This document shows, piece by piece, positions 9,720 to 18,950 of a stretch of 64,000 bases of DNA; positions within the stretch are counted from its first letter, which is position 1, and every line of letters begins with the position of its first letter. The notes under the pieces were generated by a model, which worked only from the letters and a program-made list of their open reading frames with translations, had not been told where the DNA came from and did no database searches. Source of the stretch: Dokdonella_A sp963834755 (GTDB lineage: Bacteria > Pseudomonadota > Gammaproteobacteria > Xanthomonadales > Rhodanobacteraceae). The position numbers and the translations under genes were made by a program. The stretch is from positions 556,452 to 620,451 of the forward strand of contig CAWICQ010000010.1 in the NCBI GenBank assembly GCA_963834755.1. Reading direction: 5' to 3'.

Positions 9720-10205
9720 TTACTGCACGGTGAAATCCTTGCTCGACGCGGCGGCGCCATTAAGCGAAATTTCGACCTTGTAATTGCCCGGCGGCCAGCC
9801 GTCCGGCTTGCTGATATGGAACGTGGTCACGGCCGGACCGGTCGGTGCGATCGTCTGGCTGGAATCGTTGACGGTCTGACCGTCCTGATAGGTCCACTTC
9901 GCTTCGAGCGTCGCGCTCGGGGCCGCGCCGGTGGTCGACACCGCTGCGTAGATCGTGTCCTTTGCGCCGAAGGTCGTGGTCGGCGACGTCACTTTCTGAT
10001 CCGGACCGACGGCGGTGCCGAGATCGATGGAAGCGACGCCGACGGCTTGCGCGGCCGGGGCTGCCGGCGCGGGTGCCGTCGCAGGCGTTGTGGTCGCCGC
10101 GGGAGGAGGCGGTGCGCTTTCCTGGTTCTTGCCGCAGGCGGCGACGACGATGGCCCCGGCGAGGCCGAGTGCGATCAACGGAAACAAATGGCGTACGGGC
10201 TTCAT
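9720..10205 (-). CDS. small lipoprotein of unknown function
   Basis: A 161-residue predicted lipoprotein: signal peptide of 24 residues ending in the lipobox VVAAC, then an Ala/Pro/Thr-rich linker (residues 30-55), then a beta-rich domain of about 100 residues ending in GWPPGNYKVEISLNGA, a pattern seen in Ig-like or FlgD-like folds. No catalytic motif is visible. It should be anchored to a membrane with the domain in the periplasm. It is transcribed after the LysM gene 16 bases upstream and is followed by an intrinsic terminator, so the two probably form an operon of envelope proteins. Confidence 0.75.
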   Translation of the reverse strand: MKPVRHLFPLIALGLAGAIVVAACGKNQESAPPPPAATTTPATAPAPAAPAAQAVGVASIDLGTAVGPDQKVTSPTTTFGAKDTIYAAVSTTGAAPSATLEAKWTYQDGQTVNDSSQTIAPTGPAVTTFHISKPDGWPPGNYKVEISLNGAAASSKDFTVQ

Positions 10206-10221
10206 GGATTCTCCTCCGCGG

Positions 10222-10527
10222 TTATGAGCTGGATTTCGTGCCGGCCGGAATTTTCAGAACCTGGCCGGGCCGGATCAGATCGGGATTCGAAATCTGGTCG
10301 CGATTCGCGTCGAAGATGTCGTGCCAGCGATTCGCGTTGCCGTAAAACTGTTTGGCGATCTTGGAGAGCGTGTCGCCCTGGATGACCGTGTAGGTCTGCG
10401 CCGCGGCGGGCGCGGTCGAAGTCACGCCGGATTGGACGTTGCTGAAGTCCGCTTTCGGCGCGGTCGGAGCGGTCGATGAAACGCCGCTCTGGACGTTGGA
10501 AAAATCGGGTTTTTTCGCGTCGCCCAT
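10222..10527 (-). CDS. LysM domain protein
   Basis: A 101-residue protein. The N-terminal half holds a tandem repeat of DFSNVQSGV with an STAP linker; the C-terminal half is a complete LysM domain, TYTVIQGDTLSKIAKQFYG to LIRPGQVLKIP, which binds peptidoglycan glycan strands in the family. No signal peptide is seen, like the YgaU/LysM miniproteins of gammaproteobacteria. The ATG at 10527 is preferred because GGAGAG lies just before it. It leads an apparent two-gene unit with the lipoprotein downstream. Confidence 0.85.
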   Translation of the reverse strand: MGDAKKPDFSNVQSGVSSTAPTAPKADFSNVQSGVTSTAPAAAQTYTVIQGDTLSKIAKQFYGNANRWHDIFDANRDQISNPDLIRPGQVLKIPAGTKSSS

Positions 10528-10674
10528 ATCCGCTCTCCTCACGGTTGCAGGACCTTGGACATTACACCCGTCGGCGCTTAATGGGGTCTGAGTGCAGTCC
10601 GGTGAAGCAAAGCGTTACAAAGAATGCCGACCGCGCATCGGCGAGCCGCAAACGACGATGGTGCGAGCGGCCCT

Positions 10675-11504
10675 TTATTGCCGCGCTGCGCGCGTATTGA
10701 CCGGGCGGCCCGGCGCGCTGCTGCGCCAAGGATTGATGTCGATTCCGCCGCGACGCGTGTAGCGCGCGTAGACGCTGAGCCGGCGCGGCGCGCAGCGTCG
10801 CATCAGATCGACGTAGATGCGCTCGACGCAATGTTCGTGGAAATCCGCGTGCTGGCGGAACGAAACGAGATAACGCAGCAAACCTTCGTGGTCGATAGCG
10901 GCGTCCGCTGTAACGAATCTGCACGCTGGCCCAGTCGGGTTGACCGGTGACCGGGCAATTCGATTTGAAGAGATGCGAAACCAGCGACTCATCCGCATCG
11001 CCGTCGGCGGCGGCGAGGAAATTGGCATCGGGCGGACCGTAGTGGTGCGTCTCGATCGGCAGACGGTCGATCGATTCGCCTTCGAGCTCCTCGATCGCGA
11101 CAGTGCCGAAACGTTGCGGTTTCGTCAGCGCGACTTGGACATGCGCCGCCAGTCGCCGCCGAGAGATCGCGCGCGAGGCGCGCCGTCATTTCTCCGATGT
11201 CGGCGATGCGCTCCTGATGATACCCGCCGAGATAGAGCTTGAAGGATTTCGATTCGACGATGTTCGGTGTCGTCGCCGGAACGCGGAATTCGCCGAGTGC
11301 GACGTGCGGCTTGCCGCGCGCATCGAGCCACGAAAGCTCGTAGGCATTCCAGATGTCAACACCGTGAAAAGGCAGCGCCGCATCGGTGTCGATGCCGATC
11401 GCCGCGCGCTGCGTCGCGCGCGGGATCGGAAACAGGAGGCCAGGATCGTAGCGATCCGGATAGACCGCGGACTTGCCGAGCAGCGAATCGTGCGGCGCGT
11501 TCAT
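10675..11504 (-). pseudogene. queF: NADPH-dependent 7-cyano-7-deazaguanine reductase, two frame breaks
   Basis: QueF reduces preQ0 to preQ1 in queuosine synthesis. The full protein is visible in three consecutive frames: LLGKSAVYPDRYDPGLLFPI to KSFKLYLGGYHQER, then VQVALTKPQRFGTVAIEELE to HLFKSNCPVTGQPDW, then IDHEGLLRYLVSFRQHADF to YTRRGGIDINPWRS. The QueF motif and the catalytic Cys region are all conserved. The breaks lie near 11143 and 10886, and each is repaired by dropping one base. With two isolated breaks and otherwise full conservation, sequence error is as likely as true loss. It follows the RND pump on the same strand, 42 bases after its stop. Confidence 0.88.
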
Positions 11505-11546
11505 GGTCGCGATGCAGCGCGCCGCCGGCTCGGCGGCGCGGTGCGA

Positions 11547-14500
11547 TCAATGTTGCGGCACGGGGTCGCCGAGCCCGGGTTCGACTTTGCGTGCGTTCTC
11601 GGCATGATGGTCGGCGGCGAGCAGCATGTAGAACGCGGGAACCACGAACAGCGTGAACAGCGTGCCGATCGAGAGACCCGCCGCGATCACCAGCCCCATG
11701 TTGAAACGTCCCGCCGCGCCGGCGCCGGAAGCAATCACCAGCGGCACGACACCGAGCACCATTGCCGCCGTCGTCATCAGGATCGGGCGAAGACGCACGC
11801 CTGCCGCGTGCTCGATCGCCTCGCGCTTGGACATGCCGGCGCGCTGCGATTCGTTGGCGAACTGCACGATCAGGATGCCGTGCTTGGAGATGAGTCCCAT
11901 CAGCGTGACCAGTCCGACCTTCGTGTAGATGTTCAGGCTCGCCATCAAGTTGACGAAGATCAGCGCGCCGAACAGCGCCATCGGCACCGACACCAGGATC
12001 ACGACCGGGTCGCGCAGGCTGTTGAACTGCGCTGCGAGCGCGAGGAACACGATGATGAGCGCGAACAGGAACGTCAGCGCGAAGCCGCCCGATTCCTGCA
12101 CGAACTGGCGCGACTGCCCGGCGTAGTCGAGCGTGTAGCCGGTCGGCGCGACTTCTGCGAGCGCGTCCTTGAAGAACTGCAGCGCTTCGCCCTGCGACAT
12201 GCCGCTCGCGCCCGAGATCGTCGCCGAGTTGAGCTGCTGGAAGCGGTTGATCGAACGCGGCACGACTTCGTTCTTCAGTGAGGCCACCGTCGATGCCGGA
12301 ATCACCGTGCCGTCCGGTGCACGCACGTAATAGTCGAGCACCTGATCGGGATTCAGGCGGTCGGCCTGCAGCACCTGCGGGATGACCTTGTACGAACGGC
12401 CCGCGATCGAGAAATAGTTGACGTAGCCGCCGCCGAGCGCCGCGCCGAGCGCGCCGCCGACATCCTGCTGCGTGAGCCCGAGCGTCGAGATCATGTCGCG
12501 ATCGACCTGCACGGTCGACTGCGGCTTGTCGAGCTTGAGGTCGGTGTCGACGAACCAGAACTTGCCGCTGTCCTTGGCCTTCTGCAGCACGGCCTGTGTC
12601 ACCTCGTTGAGGTTCTGCGGCGGCTCGGTGGTGTTGATGACGATCTGGATCGGCGCGCCCTGTGCCCCCGGCAGCGGCGGCAGCTGGAACGCGAAGACCT
12701 GGCCGCCGGCGATCGCGCCCCACTTGGCCTGCAGTTCCTGCTGCAGCACGTGCGCGTTCTTGCTGCGATCTTCCCACGGCGTGAACAGCATGCCGCCGAA
12801 ACCGGTGCCCGGCGCGATGATCTGGAACATCATCTCGTATTCGGGCAGCGCCTTGCCGATCGCGAACATCTGCTGCGAGTAGCCCAGCATCTGCTGCGCG
12901 GTCGCATTCGGCGGACCGTTGAGCTGGTAGAAGATGAAGCCCTGGTCCTCTTCAGGCGCAAGCTCGGACTGCGCGGTGCCGCCGGCGAGCAGCGTCGCGC
13001 CGAAGATCAGGACGCCCATGACGACGATGACGCTGTAGGTCGCGAGCGTGCCCGCGAGGACGCGCTGGTACCCGTGCCGCACGCGCTCGAACTGGCGGTC
13101 GATGTACTGGACGAACTTGCCGCTCTCCTGCTCGGCGGAAAAAAAGCGCGAACACATCATCGGCGACAGCGTCAGCGCGATGATCGCCGACACCGTGACC
13201 GCGCCGGCGAGCGTAAATGCGAATTCGGTGAAGAGCGCACCCGTGAGACCGCCTTGCAGCGCGACCGGCACATACACCGCAACGAGCACGACCGTCATCG
13301 CGATGATCGGACCGCCGAGCTCGCGCGCGGCGATCAGCGCCGCTTCCCACGGCGACTTGCCTTCCTCCTTCATGTGCCGGTCGACGTTCTCGACGACGAT
13401 GATCGCATCGTCGACGACGAGACCGATCGCGAGCACCAGCGCGAGCAGCGTCAGGAGGTTCAGCGAATAGCCGAACGCAAGCATCACGAAGAATGTGCCG
13501 ATCAGCGAAAGCGGCATCGCGACCACCGGAATGATCACAGCGCGCAGGCTTCCCAGGAACAGGAAGATCACGACGGTCACGATCAGCAGCGCCTCGATCA
13601 GGGTCTTGACCACCTCATGGATCGACGCCGTGATGAATTTGGTGCCGTCGTAGACGATCTCGCCGGAAAGGCCGCTCGGCAGCTGCGACTGGATGTCGGG
13701 CATCGCGTCGCGCACGCGCTGCGCGACGTCGAGGATGTTCGCATCGGGCGCGACCTTGATGCCGATGAACACGGCGAGCTTGCCCGAGAACGACACGTTG
13801 GCGTCGTAATCCTCGGCACCGAGCACGACGTTGGCGACGTCCTCGAGGCGCACGATGGCGCCGTCCTTCTGCTTGATGGCGAGCTGCTTGAACTCCTCGA
13901 CCGAATGCAGGTCGGTCGCCGCGGTGAGGTCGACGCTGACCATCTGCCCCTTCGTCGTGCCGACGGCCGCGAGATAGTTGTTCTGCGCGAGCGCCGTGTA
14001 GACGTCGCTCGCGGTCACGCCGTGCGCGGCAAGCCGCGCGGGATCGAGCCACGCGCGCAGCGCGAACTGGCGGCCGCCGAGGATTTCAGCCGTCTTGACG
14101 CCCTGCAGCGCATCGAGCTTCGGCTTGACGATGCGCGCGAGATAGTCGGTGATGCTGTTGGCCGGCAGCACGTCGCTGCGGAAACCCATGTACATCGCGT
14201 CGATGGTCTCGCCCATCTGCACGTTGAGCACGGGCTGCTGTGCCTGCGGCGGCAGCTGGTTGCGCACGGCGCTGACCTGCGTCTGGATCTGCGTCAGCGC
14301 TTCGTTTGCCGGATAGTTGAGTCGCAGTGTTGCGGTGATCGTCGACACGCCGCTGACGCTCGTCGACGACAGGTAATCGATACCCTGCGCCTGCGCAATC
14401 GACTGCTCGAGCGGCTGCGTGATGAAGCCGGCGATCGTCTGCGCGTCCGCGCCGTAATACGCGGTCGTCACCGTGACCACCGCGTTCTCGGTCTTCGGAT

Positions 14501-14609
14501 ACTGGCGCACGCTGAGATCAAGCAGCGCACGCAGGCCGAGCACGAGTATCAAGAGGTTGATGACGATCGCGAGGACCGGTTTTTTGATGAAGATGTCGGT
14601 GAAGTTCAT
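11547..14609 (-). CDS. RND multidrug efflux pump, inner-membrane permease
   Basis: A 1020-residue HAE-1 family transporter that exports drugs or other hydrophobic compounds using the proton gradient. It opens with MNFTDIFIKKPVLAIVINLL, has twelve predicted helices with two large periplasmic loops (after helix 1 and helix 7), and carries the proton-relay pair in LAIGLVVDDAIIVVENVDRH. Also seen are the family segments GSLRAVIIPVVAMPLSL and LVTLMGLISKHGILIV. It is the third gene of an operon that starts with the outer-membrane factor and the adaptor; a REP element sits in the 225-base gap before it. Substrate unknown; closest in style to MexK/MdtB-like pumps, which is tentative. Confidence 0.93.
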   Translation of the reverse strand: MNFTDIFIKKPVLAIVINLLILVLGLRALLDLSVRQYPKTENAVVTVTTAYYGADAQTIAGFITQPLEQSIAQAQGIDYLSSTSVSGVSTITATLRLNYPANEALTQIQTQVSAVRNQLPPQAQQPVLNVQMGETIDAMYMGFRSDVLPANSITDYLARIVKPKLDALQGVKTAEILGGRQFALRAWLDPARLAAHGVTASDVYTALAQNNYLAAVGTTKGQMVSVDLTAATDLHSVEEFKQLAIKQKDGAIVRLEDVANVVLGAEDYDANVSFSGKLAVFIGIKVAPDANILDVAQRVRDAMPDIQSQLPSGLSGEIVYDGTKFITASIHEVVKTLIEALLIVTVVIFLFLGSLRAVIIPVVAMPLSLIGTFFVMLAFGYSLNLLTLLALVLAIGLVVDDAIIVVENVDRHMKEEGKSPWEAALIAARELGGPIIAMTVVLVAVYVPVALQGGLTGALFTEFAFTLAGAVTVSAIIALTLSPMMCSRFFSAEQESGKFVQYIDRQFERVRHGYQRVLAGTLATYSVIVVMGVLIFGATLLAGGTAQSELAPEEDQGFIFYQLNGPPNATAQQMLGYSQQMFAIGKALPEYEMMFQIIAPGTGFGGMLFTPWEDRSKNAHVLQQELQAKWGAIAGGQVFAFQLPPLPGAQGAPIQIVINTTEPPQNLNEVTQAVLQKAKDSGKFWFVDTDLKLDKPQSTVQVDRDMISTLGLTQQDVGGALGAALGGGYVNYFSIAGRSYKVIPQVLQADRLNPDQVLDYYVRAPDGTVIPASTVASLKNEVVPRSINRFQQLNSATISGASGMSQGEALQFFKDALAEVAPTGYTLDYAGQSRQFVQESGGFALTFLFALIIVFLALAAQFNSLRDPVVILVSVPMALFGALIFVNLMASLNIYTKVGLVTLMGLISKHGILIVQFANESQRAGMSKREAIEHAAGVRLRPILMTTAAMVLGVVPLVIASGAGAAGRFNMGLVIAAGLSIGTLFTLFVVPAFYMLLAADHHAENARKVEPGLGDPVPQH

Positions 14610-14663
14610 GGGTTACCTCACGAGCGTCCGTGCTCGATCAAGAAAAAACATCGCATCCCAATC

Positions 14664-14832
14664 CCCTCTCCCGCTTGCGGGAGAGGGTTAGGGTGAGGGC
14701 AAGCTCGCGAAAGCTTCCCTCATCCGCCTTCGGCACGTTCACTCGCGCCATCCCTGGCGCTCGCCCTTCGGGCGGCTGCGCCGTGCAAAACGGCAATCCG
14801 GCCGTTTTGTCTCCCGCAAGGGAGAAGGAAAT
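14664..14832. repeat. REP-like element between adaptor and pump
   Basis: A perfect CCCTCTCCCGC palindrome with TT centre at 14664-14687, then GGTGAGGG, and about 130 bases further a degenerate partner TCTCCCGCAAGGGAGA at 14812-14827 after a GC-rich stretch with smaller hairpins. It separates the adaptor from the pump inside one operon, where it may tune downstream expression. Confidence 0.75.
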
Positions 14833-14834
14833 CT

Positions 14835-16107
14835 TCAGTGTTCCTGCGGCGTCGGATTCGGGCTGTTCGCAGGCTGCACGCTGTTGTCGATCGTGATCGG
14901 CGAGCCGCTCTTCAACTTGACCTGTCCGCTCGTGACCACTTCGGCACCCTCGTCGAGGCCCTTGACGATCGCCACCTGATCGCCGCGTGTCGGTCCGGTC
15001 GTCACGAAGGTCTGCTGGGCGACGAGTTGATCGGGCGGCGTCGCGTTCTTGGCGTCCTTCTTGTCGTCCTTCTTCGCGTCGGTCTTCTTCGGCTCCGCCT
15101 TGGCGTCGGCCTTCTTCGGATCGCTGTTCGCGGCGCTGTTCTGCGCCTGCGCCTTGTCGAACTCGGCCTTCGTCTTGACGAGGTAGACCGTCTCGCCGTA
15201 CGGGTTGTAGACGACGGCGGTCTGCGGCAGCGTCAGGTGACGCTCCTCGCTGCCGACATCGACGTTGACGTCGGCGAACATGCCCGGCGTCAGCAGCTTG
15301 TCCGGGTTCGGAACGGTCGCCTCGACCTCTACGTTGCGCGTGTCGTTGTCGACCTTCGGGCTGATCGCCGAGAGCGTTCCTTCGAACGTCTTGCCTTTGA
15401 ACGCGTCGAGTTTCAGCATGATCTTCTGGCCGACCTTGAGCTCGGCCAGATTGCGCTGCGGCAGATGGAAATCCACGTAGATCGGATCGAGCTGCTGCAA
15501 GGTCACGATCATCGTGCCCGAGTTGAGATACGCGCCCGGATTGACCGTGATGATGCCGGCGCGACCGGCGAACGGTGCGCGCAGCTGTTTCTTGTCGACA
15601 TTCACGCGCTGCTGCTGCACGGCCGCCTGCTTGCCCTTGAGATCGGCAGCCGCGGCGTCGTAGTCGGCCTTGCTGATCGCCTGCACCGCGAGCTGCTGCT
15701 TGGCGCGATCGAACGTCACGCCGGCGAGCGCGGCCGAGGCTTCCAGCTGATGCAGCTGAGCAACGTCTTCGCTGTCGCGCAGTTGCAGGAGGACCTGCCC
15801 GGCCTTCACCTCGTCGCCCGATTTCAGATTGACCTGCGTGACGAGACCGGCGATGTCGAGCGCAAGATCCGCACCGCGCACCGCGCGCAGCGTGCCCACC
15901 GCGTTGAGCGAAGGCTGCCATTCCTCAAAAGCGGCTTTCGCCGTGCTCACCACCGAAGGCGGCGGCGGCTTCATGCCGCCCATCATCTTCATGATCGACA
16001 ACACTTTGATGCCGACCAGTCCCGCGACCAGCAGCAGCAACCAGCACGATCATCACGATCATGCGTTTGGTCGTGCTCGGCTTCTTCTTCTCGACGCGCG
16101 TCTGCAT
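14835..16107 (-). CDS. RND efflux periplasmic adaptor (MFP), one frame break near N-terminus
   Basis: Membrane fusion protein linking the pump to the outer-membrane factor. The main frame (from about 16040) holds the lipoyl/hairpin part VTQVNLKSGDEVKAGQVLLQ, LRAPFAGRAGIITVNPGAYL and the beta-barrel RNVEVEATVPNPDKLLTPGM. The natural start is probably ATG 16107 (MQTRVEKKKPSTTKR), giving the cytoplasmic head and membrane anchor; it joins the main frame only if one T near 16043 is removed. Unusual is a charged Lys/Ala/Asp-rich insert, KKADAKAEPKKTDAKKDDKK, at about residues 278-297, in the membrane-proximal domain. It lies between the outer-membrane factor and the pump. Confidence 0.88.
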
Positions 16108-16150
16108 GCGCGATCCTCCTCAGTGCGATCGGATAAGTCAGTACGATGGG

Positions 16151-17725
16151 TCAGTGCGATTCGTGCGATTCTGCCGCGGACTTCTCGATGGGGGACTTCG
16201 CGTCGGCGAGTGCGTGCGCGCTGTCCTCTTTCCAGCCGCCGCCGAGTGCGGCATACAACGCGGCCGTGTCCGCCAGTCGCGACGCGCGCGCCTGGATCAG
16301 GCCGATGCGCGCCTGCTGATACTGACGCGTCGCGTCGAGCACCTGCAGGTAGCTCGCCGCGCCGTCCTTGTACTGCGTGCGCACGATAACAAGACTCTTC
16401 TGCGCCGACTGCTCGGCATCGGACTGCGCGCGCAGGTTTTCCGCGTCGAGCTCGAGCGCGTGCAGGCTGTCGGCGACGTTCTGGAACGCGCCGAGCACGG
16501 TGGTCTGGTAGTCCGCGGCCGCCTTGTCGAGTCCCGCTTCGGCCGCGCGCTTCTCCGCGCGCAGCGTGCCGCCGTGGAACAGCGGCTGCAGCAGATTGGC
16601 GCCGATGCCCCACACCTTCGTGCCGCCAGAGAAAAGATCGCCGGTGTGCAGCGCTTCCGAGCCGTAGCTGCCGCTCAGCGAAATCTGCGGATACAGATTC
16701 GCGGTGGCGATACCGACCTGCGCCGTCGCCTGATGCAGCTCGGCTTCCGCCGCGCGGATATCCGGACGCTGGCGCGCGAGCTCCGAAGGCACCGTCACCG
16801 GCACTTCGTGCGGCAGCTTCACCGCGTCGAGATCGACCGCGGCGAGCTCGCCTTGCGCCGGGAACTTGCCGAGATACACCGCGAGTTGCGTCTGCGTCGC
16901 GGCCAGCTGTTGGCGCAGCGCGGGCAATTGCGCGCGCACGGTCGCTACCTGCGTGCGGATGACGAGCACGTCGGCCAGCGATTTCGCGCCGATCTCGTGC
17001 TGCTTCTCAACGAGGTCGAGCTGCTGCTGATACACGCCGATGATTTCTTCAGTCGCCTGGATCTGTCCGCGCAACGAGGCTTCGCGAAATGTGGTCGTGA
17101 CCACGTTCGCGGCGAGGCTCAGGTACGTGCCTTCGAGCTGAAATTGCTGGAAATCGGTCAGCGCCGATTGCGCTTCGACGCCGCGACGAACGCCGCCGAA
17201 AAGATCGAGCGTGTAGTTGACGTTGACGCCGGCGTTGTAGACGTTGAACACGGATTGCCCCGGCGCGAGCTGGCCGAAGGAATTCGTGTTGCCGCGCTGT
17301 GCGCTGGCGTTGGCATCGACACTCGGGAAAAACGATCCGCGTGCGGCGTTGGTCTTTTCCTGTGCCTGACGCAATGCCGCCTGAGCCGACGCGATCGTAG
17401 GACTATGCGCGAGCGCCTGATCGACGCGCCGATCGACTTCGTCGCTGGCGAACGTGGTCCACCAGCGCTCCGGAACGGCGGCGCCTTCGAGAAACTGCTG
17501 CGCATCGCCGGTCGGCGCATCGGTCGCAATGGTGGATGGCGGCACGGCGTCGGCCGTGTAGGCCGGAACATCCGGCGCGGCCGGTGTGCGGAAATTCGGT
17601 CCGACGGCACAGCCCGTCAGCGCAATCGCAGCGGCCAGAGCCGCACTCAATGGGCGCAGGGGCAAGCGAGAAGCCGGCCGGGCATAGGCGGCGCGTGGGC
17701 GCCGGACGCCTCGAATCCTGATCAT
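16151..17725 (-). CDS. outer-membrane efflux lipoprotein (NodT/OprM family)
   Basis: The 524-residue outer-membrane channel of the tripartite system. It has a signal peptide with lipobox LTGCAVGPNF, the family N-terminal PDVPAYTADAVPP region, and two OEP repeats (SPTIASAQAALRQAQEKTNA in the first, RPDIRAAEAELHQATAQVG in the second). The ATG at 17725 gives an Arg-rich signal peptide n-region; a longer frame upstream runs through the promoter. It is the first gene of the operon, with the adaptor 43 bases downstream. No TetR or two-component regulator is adjacent. Confidence 0.93.
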   Translation of the reverse strand: MIRIRGVRRPRAAYARPASRLPLRPLSAALAAAIALTGCAVGPNFRTPAAPDVPAYTADAVPPSTIATDAPTGDAQQFLEGAAVPERWWTTFASDEVDRRVDQALAHSPTIASAQAALRQAQEKTNAARGSFFPSVDANASAQRGNTNSFGQLAPGQSVFNVYNAGVNVNYTLDLFGGVRRGVEAQSALTDFQQFQLEGTYLSLAANVVTTTFREASLRGQIQATEEIIGVYQQQLDLVEKQHEIGAKSLADVLVIRTQVATVRAQLPALRQQLAATQTQLAVYLGKFPAQGELAAVDLDAVKLPHEVPVTVPSELARQRPDIRAAEAELHQATAQVGIATANLYPQISLSGSYGSEALHTGDLFSGGTKVWGIGANLLQPLFHGGTLRAEKRAAEAGLDKAAADYQTTVLGAFQNVADSLHALELDAENLRAQSDAEQSAQKSLVIVRTQYKDGAASYLQVLDATRQYQQARIGLIQARASRLADTAALYAALGGGWKEDSAHALADAKSPIEKSAAESHESH

Positions 17726-17758
17726 GCAACGCTTCCTAAAACTGAACTGGATAGTACA

Positions 17759-17787
17759 ATAATAGACGGGCGGGGCGTCCCGTACAA
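17759..17787 (-). promoter_or_regulatory. sigma70-type promoter of the RND efflux operon
   Basis: On the minus strand TTGTAC (17787-17782), 17 bases, TATTAT (17764-17759). The -10 box matches consensus at five of six positions and the spacing is optimal. It lies 34 bases before the ATG of the outer-membrane factor gene. The surrounding AT-rich island stands out in GC-rich DNA. Confidence 0.65.
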
Positions 17788-17892
17788 GGGCGCAGAAATC
17801 GGCTTGGCGGGCGGGGAGCACACCTTATCGTCGGCCCAGGGCGCGGACAATGGACATTTGTCATGGCGTGACTTCCGCCCTAGCGCCTGAAT

Positions 17893-18883
17893 TCAACGCC
17901 CGGACAAGGCCATCATGGCCGCCGGATAGCGCTCTCCGCGGATCGCGCTCGGCGGAAACGCAGAGTCGATCGCGGCAAGGTCGGCTGCGCTCAGTGATAT
18001 CGCGAGCGCGCCGAGGTTCTCGTCCAGATATTTGCGGCGTTTGGTTCCTGGAATCGGCACGATGTCGGCGCGCTGCGCCAGCACCCACGCCAGCGCAAGC
18101 TGCGCGGGCGTGCAGCCTTTTTCGCCGGCGATCGCGGTAACCGTGTCGACGAGCGCGAGGTTGCGCGCGAAGTTCTCGCCCTGGAACCGCGGACTCGTTG
18201 CGCCGGTAATCGTCTGCTTCGAAATCTTCGGGCGAACGGATCGCGCCGGTCAGGAATCCGCGACCGAGCGGACTGTAGGCGACGAAACCGACGCCGAGCC
18301 GCGCGCAAGCATCCAGCATTTCTTCCTCCGGATCGCGCGTCCACAACGAGTATTCGCTTTGCAGCGCGGCGATCGGATGTATCTTGCACGCGCGCTCGAG
18401 CGTCTTTGCACTGACTTCCGAAAGTCCGAGCCAGCGCACCTTGCCGGCGCGAACGAGATCGGCCATCGCGCCGACCGTGTCTTCGATCGGCACACGCGCA
18501 TCGACGCGATGCAGATAGTAGAGATCGATGGTGTCGACGCCGAGTCGACGCAGGCTCGCATCGCACGCTTCGCGCACGCGCTCGGCGCGTCCGTCGATCT
18601 GACGCTTGCCGGGATCGGCCGGATCGCGCACGAAACCGAACTTCGTCGCCAGCACGACATCATCGCGCCGGCCGCGGATCGCGCGGCCAACCAGTTCTTC
18701 GTTGATGTATGGGCCGTACACGTCCGCCGTGTCGAGCAGATCGATGCCGAGGTCGAGCGCGTGATGGATGGTGGCGATCGATTCCGCGTCGTCGCGCGCG
18801 CCATAGAACTCGCTCATGCCCATGCAGCCGAGACCGAGTGCGGACACTTCGGGACCGTTCTGGCCAAGACGGCGTCTGTGCAT
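17893..18883 (-). pseudogene. aldo/keto reductase, one frame break
   Basis: NADPH-dependent oxidoreductase of the AKR13/YghZ-like group. The first frame from ATG 18883 gives MHRRRLGQNGPEVSALGLGC, catalytic LDTADVYGPYINEELVG (Asp and Tyr), KFGFV (Lys), then YLHRVDARVPIEDTVGAM with its His. Near 18193 the frame is lost and continues one base later as RFQGENFARNLALVDTV to LAQRADIVPIPGTKRRKYLD, the conserved C-terminal NADPH-binding part, ending at 17893. Removing one C restores a normal length of about 330 residues. Sequence error is likely. It is transcribed toward the efflux operon but ends before its promoter. Confidence 0.85.
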
Positions 18884-18950
18884 GAGGCTGCTCCGCGCGG
18901 CAGGGGGGTTTCAAGAATTGGGCACGTGCCCCGCGTTTCACAAGGGGCGT

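Noticed and set aside
12750..14696. Long open frame of 648 codons on the plus strand opposite the RND pump gene
   Set aside because: It mirrors a fully conserved pump gene on the other strand; such long antisense frames are common in GC-rich DNA, and the translation is Arg/His-rich with no known domain.
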